A stretch of 31,325 nt of DNA from Hyphomicrobiales bacterium (lineage in GTDB: Bacteria > Pseudomonadota > Alphaproteobacteria > Rhizobiales > JALURZ01), in NCBI GenBank assembly GCA_027058735.1, contig JALURZ010000111.1, forward strand, positions 1-31,325. Reading direction: 5' to 3'. Below are positions 1-7,603 of the stretch, in pieces. A program made the translations under genes and the position numbers. Positions within the stretch are counted from its first letter, which is position 1. The number at the start of each line of letters is the position of its first letter. The notes under the pieces were generated by a model, which did no database searches, had not been told where the DNA came from, and worked only from the letters and a program-made list of their open reading frames with translations.

Positions 1-102
1 CCTCAGCGCCCAGACCGCCATGGCGCGCTCGTCGCACCGGCGGCGGATCTGCTCGACGACCCCTCAGAGCTGGTGCGCGCCATGGCGGTCTGGGCGCTGA
101 GG
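1..102. repeat. 28-bp perfect inverted repeat at the window edge
   Basis: Bases 1-28 are the exact reverse complement of bases 75-102, separated by 46 bases. The right arm lies in good coding sequence of the queG tail (AMAVWALRR). The left arm sits at the extreme edge and breaks the expected protein similarity. This is the pattern of a fold-back chimera at a contig end, not of a biological hairpin. Confidence 0.85.
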
Positions 103-201
103 AGGCTGATGGACCCCCAATCGTTCAACGCCCTGAAGGAGCGCCGCGAGCCGCGCGAAGACGACGCCGGTGTGCGCCGCGAATGGGGCGCGGGCGCGTG
201 A
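1..201 (+). CDS. queG: Epoxyqueuosine reductase QueG, C-terminal end (5' partial)
   Basis: The frame is open from the window edge to a TGA at 199-201. From about base 29 it reads as the HEAT-like C-terminal tail of QueG, with the typical string DDPSELVRAMAVWALRRL. QueG is the cobalamin- and Fe-S-dependent enzyme that reduces epoxyqueuosine to queuosine in tRNA; its catalytic part lies outside the window. An NAD-binding epimerase-like gene starts 15 bases downstream, a neighbour often seen next to alphaproteobacterial queG (from memory). The first 28 bases do not fit the family: they are an exact reverse complement of 75-102, so the first eight or nine codons are probably not genuine. The call rests on a short tail only. 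Confidence 0.68.
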   Translation, partial: PQRPDRHGALVAPAADLLDDPSELVRAMAVWALRRLMDPQSFNALKERREPREDDAGVRREWGAGA

Positions 202-216
202 AACCGGGGGCCTGAC

Positions 217-1098
217 ATGCATCTGCTGTGTTTCGGTTTCGGCTATACCGCGCGTGCCCTCGCCGCCCGGCTGCTCGAACGGGGCTGGACGGTCAGCGGC
301 ACCACCCGCGAGGAACCGGCCGCGGACGACATGCTGCCGGGCGTCCGGCTGACCCGCTTCGACGGCGAAGAGGCCATGGCCGGCGGCGCGGCGGTTCTTG
401 CCGGCGTGACCCATGTGCTGATTTCCATTCCCCCCGGCGCGGATGGCGATCGCGTCCTGCGCTGGCACCAGGGCGATCTCGCCTCGGCGGCGGAAAATCT
501 TCGCTGGGCGGGCTATCTGTCGACCACCGGCGTCTATGGCGACCATGAGGGCGGCTGGGTGGACGAGACGACGCCCCTTGCGCCAACCTCCTCCCGCGCG
601 CGGGCCCGGGTGGACGCCGAAGCCGCCTGGGCGAGGCTCGCCCGGGCCTGCGGCCTGCCCCTGCACATCTTCCGGCTTGCGGGCATCTACGGGCCCGGAC
701 GCAACGCGCTTGAGGCGGTTTTGAACGGCACGGCGCGCCGGATCGTCAAGCCGGGGCAGGTGTTCGGCCGCATTCACGTGGCCGACGCCGCGCGGGTTCT
801 GGCGGCCTCCATGGCGGCGCCGGCGCCGGGCGCCATCTACAATCTGTGCGACGATGAACCGGCCCCGCCCCAGGATGTGATCGCCCATGCCGCGCGGTTG
901 CTGAACCGGGACCCGCCGCGCGAAGTGGCGATCGAAAAGGCCCGCCTGTCGGCCATGGCGGCCAGTTTCTACCGCGACAACAAGCGGGTCGGAAATGACA
1001 GGATCAAACGCGATCTCGGGGTAACCCTGCGCTATCCGACCTATCGCGACGGGCTGCAACAGATTTTGGCCGGGCTGACCGAAGCCGGGGGCTCGTGA
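217..1098 (+). CDS. NAD(P)-dependent epimerase-like protein (atypical SDR, YeeZ-like)
   Basis: This 293-residue protein has an N-terminal Rossmann motif GFGYTARALA (residues 7-16) that would bind NAD(P). It also has the extended-SDR strings STTGVYGD (about 102-109) and RLAGIYGPGR, typical of nucleotide-sugar epimerase relatives. The classical YxxxK pair is not obvious, as in the YeeZ-like atypical group, so catalysis and substrate are unknown. It starts 15 bases after the probable queG stop and is likely co-transcribed with it. An ATG at 217 is the first start after that stop and leads straight into the Rossmann strand. The fold is well supported; the function is not assigned. Confidence 0.85.
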   Translation: MHLLCFGFGYTARALAARLLERGWTVSGTTREEPAADDMLPGVRLTRFDGEEAMAGGAAVLAGVTHVLISIPPGADGDRVLRWHQGDLASAAENLRWAGYLSTTGVYGDHEGGWVDETTPLAPTSSRARARVDAEAAWARLARACGLPLHIFRLAGIYGPGRNALEAVLNGTARRIVKPGQVFGRIHVADAARVLAASMAAPAPGAIYNLCDDEPAPPQDVIAHAARLLNRDPPREVAIEKARLSAMAASFYRDNKRVGNDRIKRDLGVTLRYPTYRDGLQQILAGLTEAGGS

Positions 1099-1116
1099 CC
1101 CGAACTGCGGCGCGCA

Positions 1117-1713
1117 TCAGGATTTTTGCAGCACCGCCCATTGCGCCGCCTGATCCAGCCGGTCATTGCCCCAGAACAGTTCGTCCCCGACAACGAAGGT
1201 GGGGGCGCCGAAAAGCCCAAGCCCCGCGGCGTGCTCGGTCTCGCTGCGCAAGACGTCTTTGATCGATGGGTCCGTTATCCGGCTCATCCAGCCGGCGGCG
1301 TCAACGCCGAGATCGTCGAGCACGGCTTCGAGCACCGTATCATCGCTGATCGCCAGCCCGGCCCCGAACTGGGCGCGGAACAGCCCCCGGCATAATTCGT
1401 CGAACCACGGCTCGTCGCGCGCCGACAGGGCCAGCCGGGCCGCCTTCAGGCTGTTTTGCGGAAACGGATCGGGCCGCTCGAACGGCAGCCCTGCGTCCGC
1501 GCACAGCCGTTCCATGTCGCGCCACATGTATTCGCCCTTGGCCGGGTAGAGATTGAACGGAGAGGTGTCCCATCCCTGGGCCTTGAAAATCGGACCCAGC
1601 AGGAACGGCCGCCAGCGCACCTCGATTTCGCGTTCGATGGCGACATCGCCGATGCGCATGGCGGAGAGATAGGAATAGGTGCTGGCGAAATCGAACCAGA
1701 AATCGATAACCAT
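1117..1713 (-). CDS. 2-hydroxychromene-2-carboxylate isomerase family protein (DsbA-like fold)
   Basis: This 198-residue protein opens with IDFWFDFASTYSYLSAMR, the N-terminal signature of the HCCA isomerase / kappa-class GST-like branch of the thioredoxin fold. The serine of the STYSY motif occupies the catalytic position. The C-terminal GLFGAPTFVVGDELFWGNDR, with its cis-proline strand, is equally typical. Family members isomerise 2-hydroxychromene-2-carboxylate in naphthalene breakdown, but most genomic copies have unknown glutathione-dependent roles. No aromatic-degradation genes are nearby, so a catabolic role is not supported. GGGAGG lies 11 bases before the ATG. The gene points away from argG; repeat copy A fills the space between them. 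Confidence 0.87.
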   Translation of the reverse strand: MVIDFWFDFASTYSYLSAMRIGDVAIEREIEVRWRPFLLGPIFKAQGWDTSPFNLYPAKGEYMWRDMERLCADAGLPFERPDPFPQNSLKAARLALSARDEPWFDELCRGLFRAQFGAGLAISDDTVLEAVLDDLGVDAAGWMSRITDPSIKDVLRSETEHAAGLGLFGAPTFVVGDELFWGNDRLDQAAQWAVLQKS

Positions 1714-1775
1714 GGGCTGTGTCGCCTCCCTGAGCCGTCCCGGGCAGGCCCTTGCGATGGCCTCCCATATGCCTA

Positions 1776-2040
1776 TAGACCCTTTCTTGTTTATACGGAA
1801 TCATCTGACCGGATTTCCGCGTTTGCTGGCAAGGCATGTTCCCCGCCATGGTCTGCCTGACCATAAGGGGGACATAACGAAGTCCGGAAAGCGCGGAAAC
1901 CCGGCCTCCGGTGGCTCAAATCAGCCCATCGGCAGCGTTCCGCGGCTTGACCGATAAACCATATCGCCCTGCGCTGCGCGCCTTGCTGAGTGACCTGATT
2001 TGAGCCATCAAATGGTTCCGTATAAACAAGAAAGGGTCTA
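1776..2040. repeat. Palindromic MITE-like repeat element, copy A
   Basis: A 265-bp element with perfect 25-bp terminal inverted repeats (1776-1800 and 2016-2040), bordered by TA at both ends. Internal helices: 1809-1821 with 1892-1904 (one mismatch); an apical hairpin 1836-1844 with 1867-1875 that continues with 1847-1853 and 1859-1865; and 1913-1923 with 1996-2006 (11 bp, perfect). Copy B at 10456-10726, in opposite orientation, has the same architecture. No transposase is present, so it would be non-autonomous. It fills most of the 403-base gap between the isomerase gene and argG and ends 76 bases before the argG start. TA borders resemble IS630/Tc1-type target duplications, but that assignment is an inference. 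Confidence 0.85.
1999..2026 (+). promoter_or_regulatory. Possible outward promoter at the right end of repeat copy A
   Basis: TTTGAG at 1999-2004 and TATAAA at 2021-2026, 16 bases apart, resemble a sigma-70 promoter pointing toward argG about 90 bases downstream. Because the element ends only 76 bases before argG, argG transcription probably starts in or right beside it. The -35-like part is not conserved in copy B, so this is a weak call. Confidence 0.25.
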
Positions 2041-2116
2041 GTGCGCGCGAAACGGGCGCAACCGGCCGGACCGGGACGTTTCGGCGCATCGGGCGGCTCG
2101 CATGGAGAACAGACCA

Positions 2117-3340
2117 ATGGGCGCGAACAAGGACATCAGCAAGGTTGTGCTGGCCTATTCCGGCGGGCTTGACACCTCGATCATCCTGAAATGGCTGCAG
2201 ACCACCTATGACTGCGAGGTGGTCACCTTTACCGCCGACCTCGGCCAGGGGGAGGAACTGGAGCCGGCCCGCAAAAAGGCGGAAATGCTGGGCATCAAGG
2301 AAATCTACATCGAAGACCTGCGCGAGGAATTCGTGCGCGATTACGTGTTTCCCATGTTCCGCGCCAATGCGCTTTACGAGGGCCTGTACCTGCTGGGCAC
2401 CGCGATCGCCCGGCCCCTGATCGCCAAGCGCCAGATCGAAATCGCCGCACGGACCGGCGCCGACGCCGTGTGTCACGGGGCCACCGGCAAGGGCAACGAC
2501 CAGATCCGCTTCGAGCTTGGCTATTATGCCCTCGACCCCGACATCACGGTGATCGCGCCATGGCGCGAATGGGAGATGCGAAGCCGCGAGGAACTGATCG
2601 ACTTTGCGGAGAAGCACCAGATCCCGGTGCCGAAGGACAAGCGCGGCGAGGCGCCGTTCTCGGTCGATGCCAATCTTTTGCATTCCTCCTCGGAAGGCAA
2701 GGTACTGGAGGACCCTGATGAAGAGGCGCCGGACTATGTGTTCCAGCGCACCCTTTCGCCGGAACAGGCCCCGGACAAGGCGACCGTCATCGAAATCGGC
2801 TTTGAGGCGGGCGACGCGGTCAGCCTCGATGGCAAGGCATTGTCGCCAGCCGCCCTGCTCGCCGCGCTCAACACGCTGGGGCACGACAACGGCATCGGCC
2901 GCATCGATCTGGTTGAAAACCGTTTTGTCGGCATGAAGTCGCGCGGCATCTACGAAACGCCGGGGGGCACGATCCTGCTCGCCGCCCATCGCGGCATCGA
3001 GCAACTGACCCTGGATCGCGGCGCCGCTCATCTCAAGGACGATCTGATGCCGCGCTATGCGGAGTTGATCTACAACGGCTTCTGGTTTTCGCCCGAGCGT
3101 GAAATGCTGCAGGCCCTGATCGACAAGTCCCAGGAGCGGGTATCGGGGACGGTGCGGCTCAAGCTGTACAAGGGATCGGCCAGCGTGATCGGGCGCTCCT
3201 CGCCCAATTCGCTTTACTCCGAAGCCCATGTCACGTTCGAGCAGGACACGGTCTATGACCAGCGCGACGCGCAAGGCTTCATCAGGCTCAATGCGCTGCG
3301 GCTGTCGCTGCTGAACCGGCGCGACAACCGCAACCGCTGA
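2117..3340 (+). CDS. argG: Argininosuccinate synthase
   Basis: ArgG joins citrulline and aspartate using ATP to make argininosuccinate, the next-to-last step of arginine synthesis, in the cytoplasm. The PP-loop AYSGGLDTS is at residues 13-21. The protein is full length (407 residues, family usual about 400) and ends with the family-typical GRSSPNSLYSEAHV region. I place the start at 2117 rather than the in-frame ATG at 2102, because GGAG at 2104-2107 sits nine bases before 2117 and overlaps the earlier ATG. The partner argH is about 8.3 kb away, so the two steps are not in one operon. A GNAT gene follows 32 bases downstream and may be co-transcribed. Confidence 0.97.
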   Translation: MGANKDISKVVLAYSGGLDTSIILKWLQTTYDCEVVTFTADLGQGEELEPARKKAEMLGIKEIYIEDLREEFVRDYVFPMFRANALYEGLYLLGTAIARPLIAKRQIEIAARTGADAVCHGATGKGNDQIRFELGYYALDPDITVIAPWREWEMRSREELIDFAEKHQIPVPKDKRGEAPFSVDANLLHSSSEGKVLEDPDEEAPDYVFQRTLSPEQAPDKATVIEIGFEAGDAVSLDGKALSPAALLAALNTLGHDNGIGRIDLVENRFVGMKSRGIYETPGGTILLAAHRGIEQLTLDRGAAHLKDDLMPRYAELIYNGFWFSPEREMLQALIDKSQERVSGTVRLKLYKGSASVIGRSSPNSLYSEAHVTFEQDTVYDQRDAQGFIRLNALRLSLLNRRDNRNR

Positions 3341-3372
3341 GCCGGCGCTCCCCGGGAGCGGGAAAATCCGCT

Positions 3373-3894
3373 ATGATGGCCTCCATGACGGCCATCGATA
3401 TCGTGATCTCTCCGGCCCGCCCGCACCACTGCGAAGCGCTGGCGCGCCTGCATCGCGACGCCTGGCGGCTGGCCTATCGCGGCATCATTCCCCATCTTGC
3501 CCTGGAGCGCATGGTCGCGCGCCGCACCGCTGAGTGGTGGGCGCGCGCGCTGCGGCGCGGGGCGCCGATCCTGGTGGCGGAGTTTGCCGGAGAACTTGCC
3601 GGCTATGCCCATGTCGGACCCAGCCGCGCGCCGCCGCTGGGCTATGGCGGTGAACTCTACGAACTCTATATGAAACCGGAATATCAGGGTTTGGGGTTCG
3701 GGCAGAAGCTGTTCGAGGCGGCAGGGGCGCGGCTTCGCAGGCGGTTCGACCGCGGGTTTCTGGTCTGGGCGCTCAGCGACAACGAGCCGGCCCACGACTT
3801 CTACCGCGCCATGGGCGGCCGGAAAATCTGCCGGGCCACCAGTTGCTTCGACGGCGTCAGGCTGGCGAAAACCGGTTATGGCTGGCGCGCCTGA
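3373..3894 (+). CDS. GNAT family N-acetyltransferase
   Basis: This 173-residue protein is one GNAT domain. ELYELYMKPEYQGLGFGQKL (about residues 96-115) combines the beta-4 strand with a Q/RxxGxG/A acetyl-CoA pyrophosphate-binding loop. ALSDNEPAHDFYRAMGG is the usual C-terminal motif in which the tyrosine can act as the general acid. The substrate is unknown. The start is at 3373, with further in-frame ATGs at 3376 and 3385 and no strong ribosome site to choose between them. It follows argG at 32 bases and converges on folD with nine bases between the stops. Confidence 0.88.
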   Translation: MMASMTAIDIVISPARPHHCEALARLHRDAWRLAYRGIIPHLALERMVARRTAEWWARALRRGAPILVAEFAGELAGYAHVGPSRAPPLGYGGELYELYMKPEYQGLGFGQKLFEAAGARLRRRFDRGFLVWALSDNEPAHDFYRAMGGRKICRATSCFDGVRLAKTGYGWRA

Positions 3895-3903
3895 ACAGGG
3901 GTG

Positions 3904-4794
3904 CTACAGGTCGGGCGCGTCGATGCCGGCCCGCGAACAGGCGGCGAGAACCGTATTGCGCAACAGGCAGGCGATCGTCATCGGCCCGACGCCGCCGGGA
4001 ACCGGGGTTATGAAGCCTGCCACCATGCGCGCCTCGTCGAAATCCACATCCCCCACAAGCCGGCTCGTGCCCTCCCCCGCGTCAATCCGGTTCATGCCCA
4101 CATCGATGACGCAGGCCCCCGGCCTGATCCAGCCGCAGATGGTCAAGGGCGGCTGGCCCACCGCGGCCACAAGCAAGTCCGCGCGCGCGCAGACCTGCGC
4201 CAGGTTGCGGGTTTTCGAATGGGCAATCGTGACCGTACAGTTTTCCCTGAGCAACAATTGGGCGAGGGGCTTGCCGACGATGTTGGAGCGCCCCACGATC
4301 ACCGCCTCAAGGCCGGTCAGGCTCCCTAAAGCCTGCTTCGCCAGCATCACGCAGCCGACCGGCGTGCAGGCGACCAGAGCCTCCTGCCCGGTGGCCAGCC
4401 TGCCCGCATTGACGACATGGAAACCGTCGACATCCTTCGCCGGGTCGATGGCGTTGATAACCTTTGCACTGTCGATCTGGCCGGGCAGGGGCAGTTGCAC
4501 CAGAATGCCGTGCACGGCCGCATCCTTGTTGAGCCGGTCCACCAGCGCCAGCAGGGCCGCCTCGCCGACATCTTCGGGCAGGCGATGCTCGAACGAGGCC
4601 ATGCCCGCCTCCCTGGTCTGCCGGCCCTTGTTGCGGACATAGACCTCGCTCGCCGGGTCGGACCCGGCCAGCACCACCGCCAGTCCCGGCGTCAGGCCGT
4701 GATCGGTCCTGATCCGTTCGACCGCGGCTGCCACGCTTGCGCGCAATTGCGCCGCAATGGCCCTGCCGTCAACAATTCGCGCCGTGTGCGCCAT
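3904..4794 (-). CDS. folD: Methylenetetrahydrofolate dehydrogenase / cyclohydrolase
   Basis: FolD oxidises 5,10-methylene-THF with NADP and hydrolyses the methenyl product to 10-formyl-THF in the cytoplasm. The 296-residue protein has the catalytic Tyr and Lys in YVRNKGRQ, the conserved VQLPLP segment, the NADP-binding GRSNIVGKP and the C-terminal signature PVPGGVGPMT. The frame stays open upstream to 4962 and beyond, but residues before MAHTARIVDG are not FolD; they resemble the end of a DUF167 protein (separate entry). I therefore start at 4794, which gives the usual family length. It is downstream of yggT on the same strand and probably transcribed with it. Confidence 0.96.
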   Translation of the reverse strand: MAHTARIVDGRAIAAQLRASVAAAVERIRTDHGLTPGLAVVLAGSDPASEVYVRNKGRQTREAGMASFEHRLPEDVGEAALLALVDRLNKDAAVHGILVQLPLPGQIDSAKVINAIDPAKDVDGFHVVNAGRLATGQEALVACTPVGCVMLAKQALGSLTGLEAVIVGRSNIVGKPLAQLLLRENCTVTIAHSKTRNLAQVCARADLLVAAVGQPPLTICGWIRPGACVIDVGMNRIDAGEGTSRLVGDVDFDEARMVAGFITPVPGGVGPMTIACLLRNTVLAACSRAGIDAPDL

Positions 4795-4851
4795 GGGTCT
4801 GTCCCGCCCGTGCCCCTCAATCCCGCTCTCAACCGCCTCGAAACCGGGCGG

Positions 4852-5052
4852 AAATTCCTCAACCCGGCGCGTCATGGACGCCATGTCGCCGGCCAGAAGA
4901 ATGGTCTTGTTGCGATCCTTGCGCCCCGCCGCCAGCGACGATTTCGATCGAGGCAGCGACATGGCTTTGGCCGGAATCTTGACAGGCCGCGCATCGGCGC
5001 CGCCTTAGTTTTTGCCCGGGGCACGAATCTTGACCGGGACAGCGCGGCCATC
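4852..5052 (-). pseudogene. Decayed DUF167 (YggU-like) gene between yggT and folD
   Basis: Reading leftward in the folD frame, this stretch gives DGRAVPVKIRAPGKN, then a TAA at 5005-5007, then AKAMSLPRSKSSLAAGRKDR followed by NKTILLAGD. These pieces match the order of DUF167 landmarks (DGRA..VR.RAP..GKAN, then LAKALGLPRS..SLVAG..SR.KT..I.GD). The N-terminal third is missing because yggT ends at 5057, the stop breaks the frame, and the tail runs in frame into folD without its own stop. DUF167 commonly sits between yggT and folD in alphaproteobacteria, so the position supports the call. It is either a pseudogene or a sequencing error plus deletion. Confidence 0.55.
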
Positions 5053-5056
5053 GGGG

Positions 5057-5350
5057 CTAGCGGATCAGGGTGCGGCCGGCCATTTCCAACAACAGGTTCT
5101 GGGCGAACAGCAGGCCCAGAATGAGCACGACCGGCGATATGTCGATGCCGCCAAGGTTCGGCATGTAGCGGCGGATCGGCGCCAGCACCGGCTCGGTCAG
5201 CCGGTTGAGCACATCGCTCACCGTATAGACGAATTTGTTTTGCAGGTTGATGATGTTGAACGCAATCAGCCAGCTCACGATCACCATGGCGATAAGGACC
5301 CAGATATAGATATTGATGATCTGGTAGATCAGGATGACGATTGATTGCAT
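5057..5350 (-). CDS. YggT family integral membrane protein
   Basis: This 97-residue protein has two long hydrophobic segments, one at the N-terminus (IVILIYQIINIYIWVLIAMV) and one near the C-terminus (ISPVVLILGLLFAQNLLLEM). Between them lies the conserved YggT motif LTEPVLAPIRRYMPNLGGID. YggT proteins are inner-membrane proteins of poorly known role, linked in some bacteria to osmotic tolerance, cell shape or chloroplast-type division (SepF/YlmG neighbourhoods). The ATG at 5350 is preceded by GGGAAA; an upstream extension to 5461 lacks family similarity. It heads the yggT-(DUF167 remnant)-folD unit. Confidence 0.92.
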   Translation of the reverse strand: MQSIVILIYQIINIYIWVLIAMVIVSWLIAFNIINLQNKFVYTVSDVLNRLTEPVLAPIRRYMPNLGGIDISPVVLILGLLFAQNLLLEMAGRTLIR

Positions 5351-5493
5351 GGTCGTGTTTCCCGCTGGTTCGTGGCCCGGTGTGATGGCAACATGTAGCT
5401 CCCCCGGCCCCGGGGCGCAAGGGCGACGCGCATCGCCGCGCGCCGGGTTGACAGCCCACAAGCCGGCACACTAAATGGCGGCAGCATCAGGCC

Positions 5494-5569
5494 GGGGCCG
5501 TAGCTCAGTTGGGAGAGCGCTACGTTCGCAACGTAGAGGTCAGGGGTTCGATTCCCCTCGGCTCCACCA
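5494..5569 (+). tRNA. tRNA-Ala (anticodon CGC)
   Basis: A 76-base cloverleaf with encoded CCA: seven-base acceptor stem GGGGCCG/CGGCTCC with the alanine identity pair G3:U70, D arm GCTC..GAGC, anticodon stem CTACG/CGTAG with loop TTCGCAA (anticodon CGC, reading GCG), and T arm AGGGG TTCGATT CCCCT. It stands alone, diverging from yggT. The C34 anticodon fits a GC-rich genome with heavy GCG use. Confidence 0.97.
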
Positions 5570-5712
5570 GCCCGGCCGCGGAAATGCCCGCAGCATCCTG
5601 AGATGCCGGATTTCATGCCGGCCACCGGCGCGCGGGCGATTGTGGTCCCCGCGGCCCAAGGGGCCTGGCGCACCGGGAGCCGGAACGCACCGGGCCGAAG
5701 CCTGATCGCAAT

Positions 5713-6033
5713 TCAGGTGCCGGTCCCGTTGAGCGCGTCGAGCAGGCCTTCTTCAAGCCGGAAGAGGGATGCCGCGACCTTCGCTGCCGCCTTGTAGCTC
5801 AATTCGGCGCGCTTCAGATCGAGAATGCCGCTTTCAAGGCTTGCCGGACCGCTGCTGTCGAAAACCCCGGCCGTCAGCGCGAACGGCCCGGACAATCCGG
5901 CCCCGGAGACCTGCCGGACAGGCGTCTGGTCCACGCCGCCCGCAGGCGCGGCAACGATTGTCTGAGCGGCTGTTTCCGCGTTTCTCGCGGCCTGCTGCAG
6001 GGCGCCAAACGCCGTATGTAAAGCGGACACCAT
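5713..6033 (-). CDS. Orphan flagellar rod/hook-like small protein
   Basis: This 106-residue protein looks like the two ends of a flagellar axial protein joined by a short linker. The N-terminus SALHTAFGALQQAARNAE resembles the helix that opens FlgB/FlgC/FlgE-type proteins, though the usual ANNIAN motif is lost. The C-terminus ILDLKRAELSYKAAAKVAAS matches the conserved terminal helix (LVDLITAQRAYEANAKV in the family). Axial proteins polymerise through these coiled helices after export. No flagellar gene is in the window, so this is an orphan copy. It lies 24 bases after the amidotransferase gene on the same strand. The homology is recognised by pattern only. Confidence 0.6.
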   Translation of the reverse strand: MVSALHTAFGALQQAARNAETAAQTIVAAPAGGVDQTPVRQVSGAGLSGPFALTAGVFDSSGPASLESGILDLKRAELSYKAAAKVAASLFRLEEGLLDALNGTGT

Positions 6034-6057
6034 GGCGGCATTTCTGCCACAGCCGGC

Positions 6058-6816
6058 TTAATTTGCGGTAAATCCGCAGGCCTGCGCCGGGTGCTGGGCG
6101 GCGGTCCCGGTCCAGCGGTCGAGAAACTGATCGAGCCAGATCTCCATGCCGGCATCATAGCGGGCATGGCCCTCGAAATGCCGGTCGCGGGGCTGCGCGC
6201 CCTTCAGCTTGAGGCGTTCGGCCGCCGTCACCGTCCAGCGGTGCATCATGGCAAGCGTCACTTCGGGGTGAAACTGGATGCCATAGGCGGCGTCGCCATA
6301 ACGAAACGCCTCTTCGCGGAAATGTTCCCCGCTCGCCAGCAGGGTTGCATCCTTCGGCAGAGTGAAGCCCTCCCGGTGCCACTGATAGACCCGCGCCGGC
6401 CATCGCGCCAGTTCGCGCCCCGCCTCGGTCGGGTGAATGTCGTAATAGCCGATCTCGGTGAGGCCGTCGGGATGCGGGGCCACTTCCGCGCCCAGCTGGC
6501 GGGCAAGCAACTGCGCGCCCAGGCAGATGCCTAGAAGCGGTGTGTTGTCGCGCAACGGCACCGCCAGCCAGTCGATTTCGCGCGCCAGATAGTCATCCTC
6601 GTCATTGGCGCTCATGGGGCCGCCAAATATGGCGGCGCCGGCAAACCCGTCCATGCGCTCGGGCAGCGGATCGCCGAACCGCGGGCGGCGGATATCGAGC
6701 GCGAAACCGCGCTTCTCCAGCGCCAGCCCGACGCGTCCGGGCGTCGACGTCTGCTGGTGCACAATGATCAGGATCGTGCCGCGATGGGTGTCGGGTGTTG
6801 CGGGGTCGCGCAGCAT
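6058..6816 (-). CDS. Class I glutamine amidotransferase (GMP synthase-like domain)
   Basis: This 252-residue stand-alone GATase1 protein has the nucleophile elbow GICLGAQL, with the catalytic Cys, and the His-Glu pair in YGIQFHPEVT. The FGGPMSAND loop forms the oxyanion side. Such proteins hydrolyse glutamine or related gamma-glutamyl compounds (gamma-glutamyl polyamines, carnosine-like substrates); no synthetase domain is attached, so the acceptor is unknown. The first ATG at 6816 is used, ten bases after the SDR stop; the domain proper begins about 13 residues later. It is likely part of the leftward terB-like/small ORF/SDR cluster. Confidence 0.88.
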   Translation of the reverse strand: MLRDPATPDTHRGTILIIVHQQTSTPGRVGLALEKRGFALDIRRPRFGDPLPERMDGFAGAAIFGGPMSANDEDDYLAREIDWLAVPLRDNTPLLGICLGAQLLARQLGAEVAPHPDGLTEIGYYDIHPTEAGRELARWPARVYQWHREGFTLPKDATLLASGEHFREEAFRYGDAAYGIQFHPEVTLAMMHRWTVTAAERLKLKGAQPRDRHFEGHARYDAGMEIWLDQFLDRWTGTAAQHPAQACGFTAN

Positions 6817-6826
6817 GGTTTCGCGT

Positions 6827-7594
6827 TTACATGGCGGAGATGCCGCCGTCGAGTTTGATTTCAGAGCCCGTCATGAAGCCGGATTCATCACTGGCCAGAT
6901 AAACCACCGCATAGGCGACGTCCATCGTCGTGCCGATGCGCCCAAGCGGCACCTGGCGGGCGAGCTTTTCGCGGACCGCCGCCTTGTCCGCCCCCTTGGC
7001 GATCTGATCGACCAGATCGGTATCGATGAACGCGGGGTGGATGGAGTTGACGCGAATGTCATGGCCCTTGCGCGCGGCATGAAGGGCGACGGACTTGGTC
7101 ATCATCCATACACCCGCCTTGGCGGCGTTATAGGCCGTCAGATTGTGGCCGGCGATGAGCCCGGAGATCGACGAGATATTGATGATCGAGCCGGGCCCAT
7201 GCGCCGCCATGACCGGCAGCGCCGCCTTGCAGCCGAGAAAGACGGATTTGAGATCGAGATCGATCGTCTTGTCCCAGTCGCCGATTTCGAGCTCCTCCAC
7301 GGTGCCGGGAATGCAGACGCCGGCATTGTTGACCAGCACGTTGAGCCCGCCCATGCGATCGACCGCCTCGTCCACCGCGCCCGCCCATTGGCCGGCGTCG
7401 GTCACGTCAAGATGAAGCGCGCTGGCCGCGCCGGCAAAACGCTCGTTGATGGCGGCCGCGGCGCGCGTCGCCCCGTCGTGGTCGATATCGCTCAAAACGA
7501 CTCTTGCGCCCTGTTCGGCCAGAAGCGCCGCGCTGGCCTGTCCGATACCGCGCCCCGCACCGGTCACGAGCGCCTTTTTTCCTGAAACACGCAT
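6827..7594 (-). CDS. Short-chain dehydrogenase/reductase (classical SDR)
   Basis: This 255-residue classical SDR has the nucleotide-binding TGAGRGIGQ (about residues 11-19), an early Asp (SDIDHDG) favouring NAD(H), the structural NNAG (about 90-93), and the catalytic Ser ... Tyr-x-x-x-Lys in SSISG and YNAAK. The C-terminal GSEIKLDGG strand is typical. Family members oxidise alcohols or reduce ketones; the string does not identify the substrate. The start has TGAGGG nine bases upstream, overlapping the stop of the 28-codon ORF before it, so the genes look translationally coupled. Confidence 0.92.
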   Translation of the reverse strand: MRVSGKKALVTGAGRGIGQASAALLAEQGARVVLSDIDHDGATRAAAAINERFAGAASALHLDVTDAGQWAGAVDEAVDRMGGLNVLVNNAGVCIPGTVEELEIGDWDKTIDLDLKSVFLGCKAALPVMAAHGPGSIINISSISGLIAGHNLTAYNAAKAGVWMMTKSVALHAARKGHDIRVNSIHPAFIDTDLVDQIAKGADKAAVREKLARQVPLGRIGTTMDVAYAVVYLASDESGFMTGSEIKLDGGISAM

Positions 7595-7603
7595 GGCGGG
7601 CCC

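Noticed and set aside
3343..3365. A GC-rich palindrome between argG and the GNAT gene
   Set aside because: The stem is only about six base pairs with no T run; it does not qualify as a terminator or operator.
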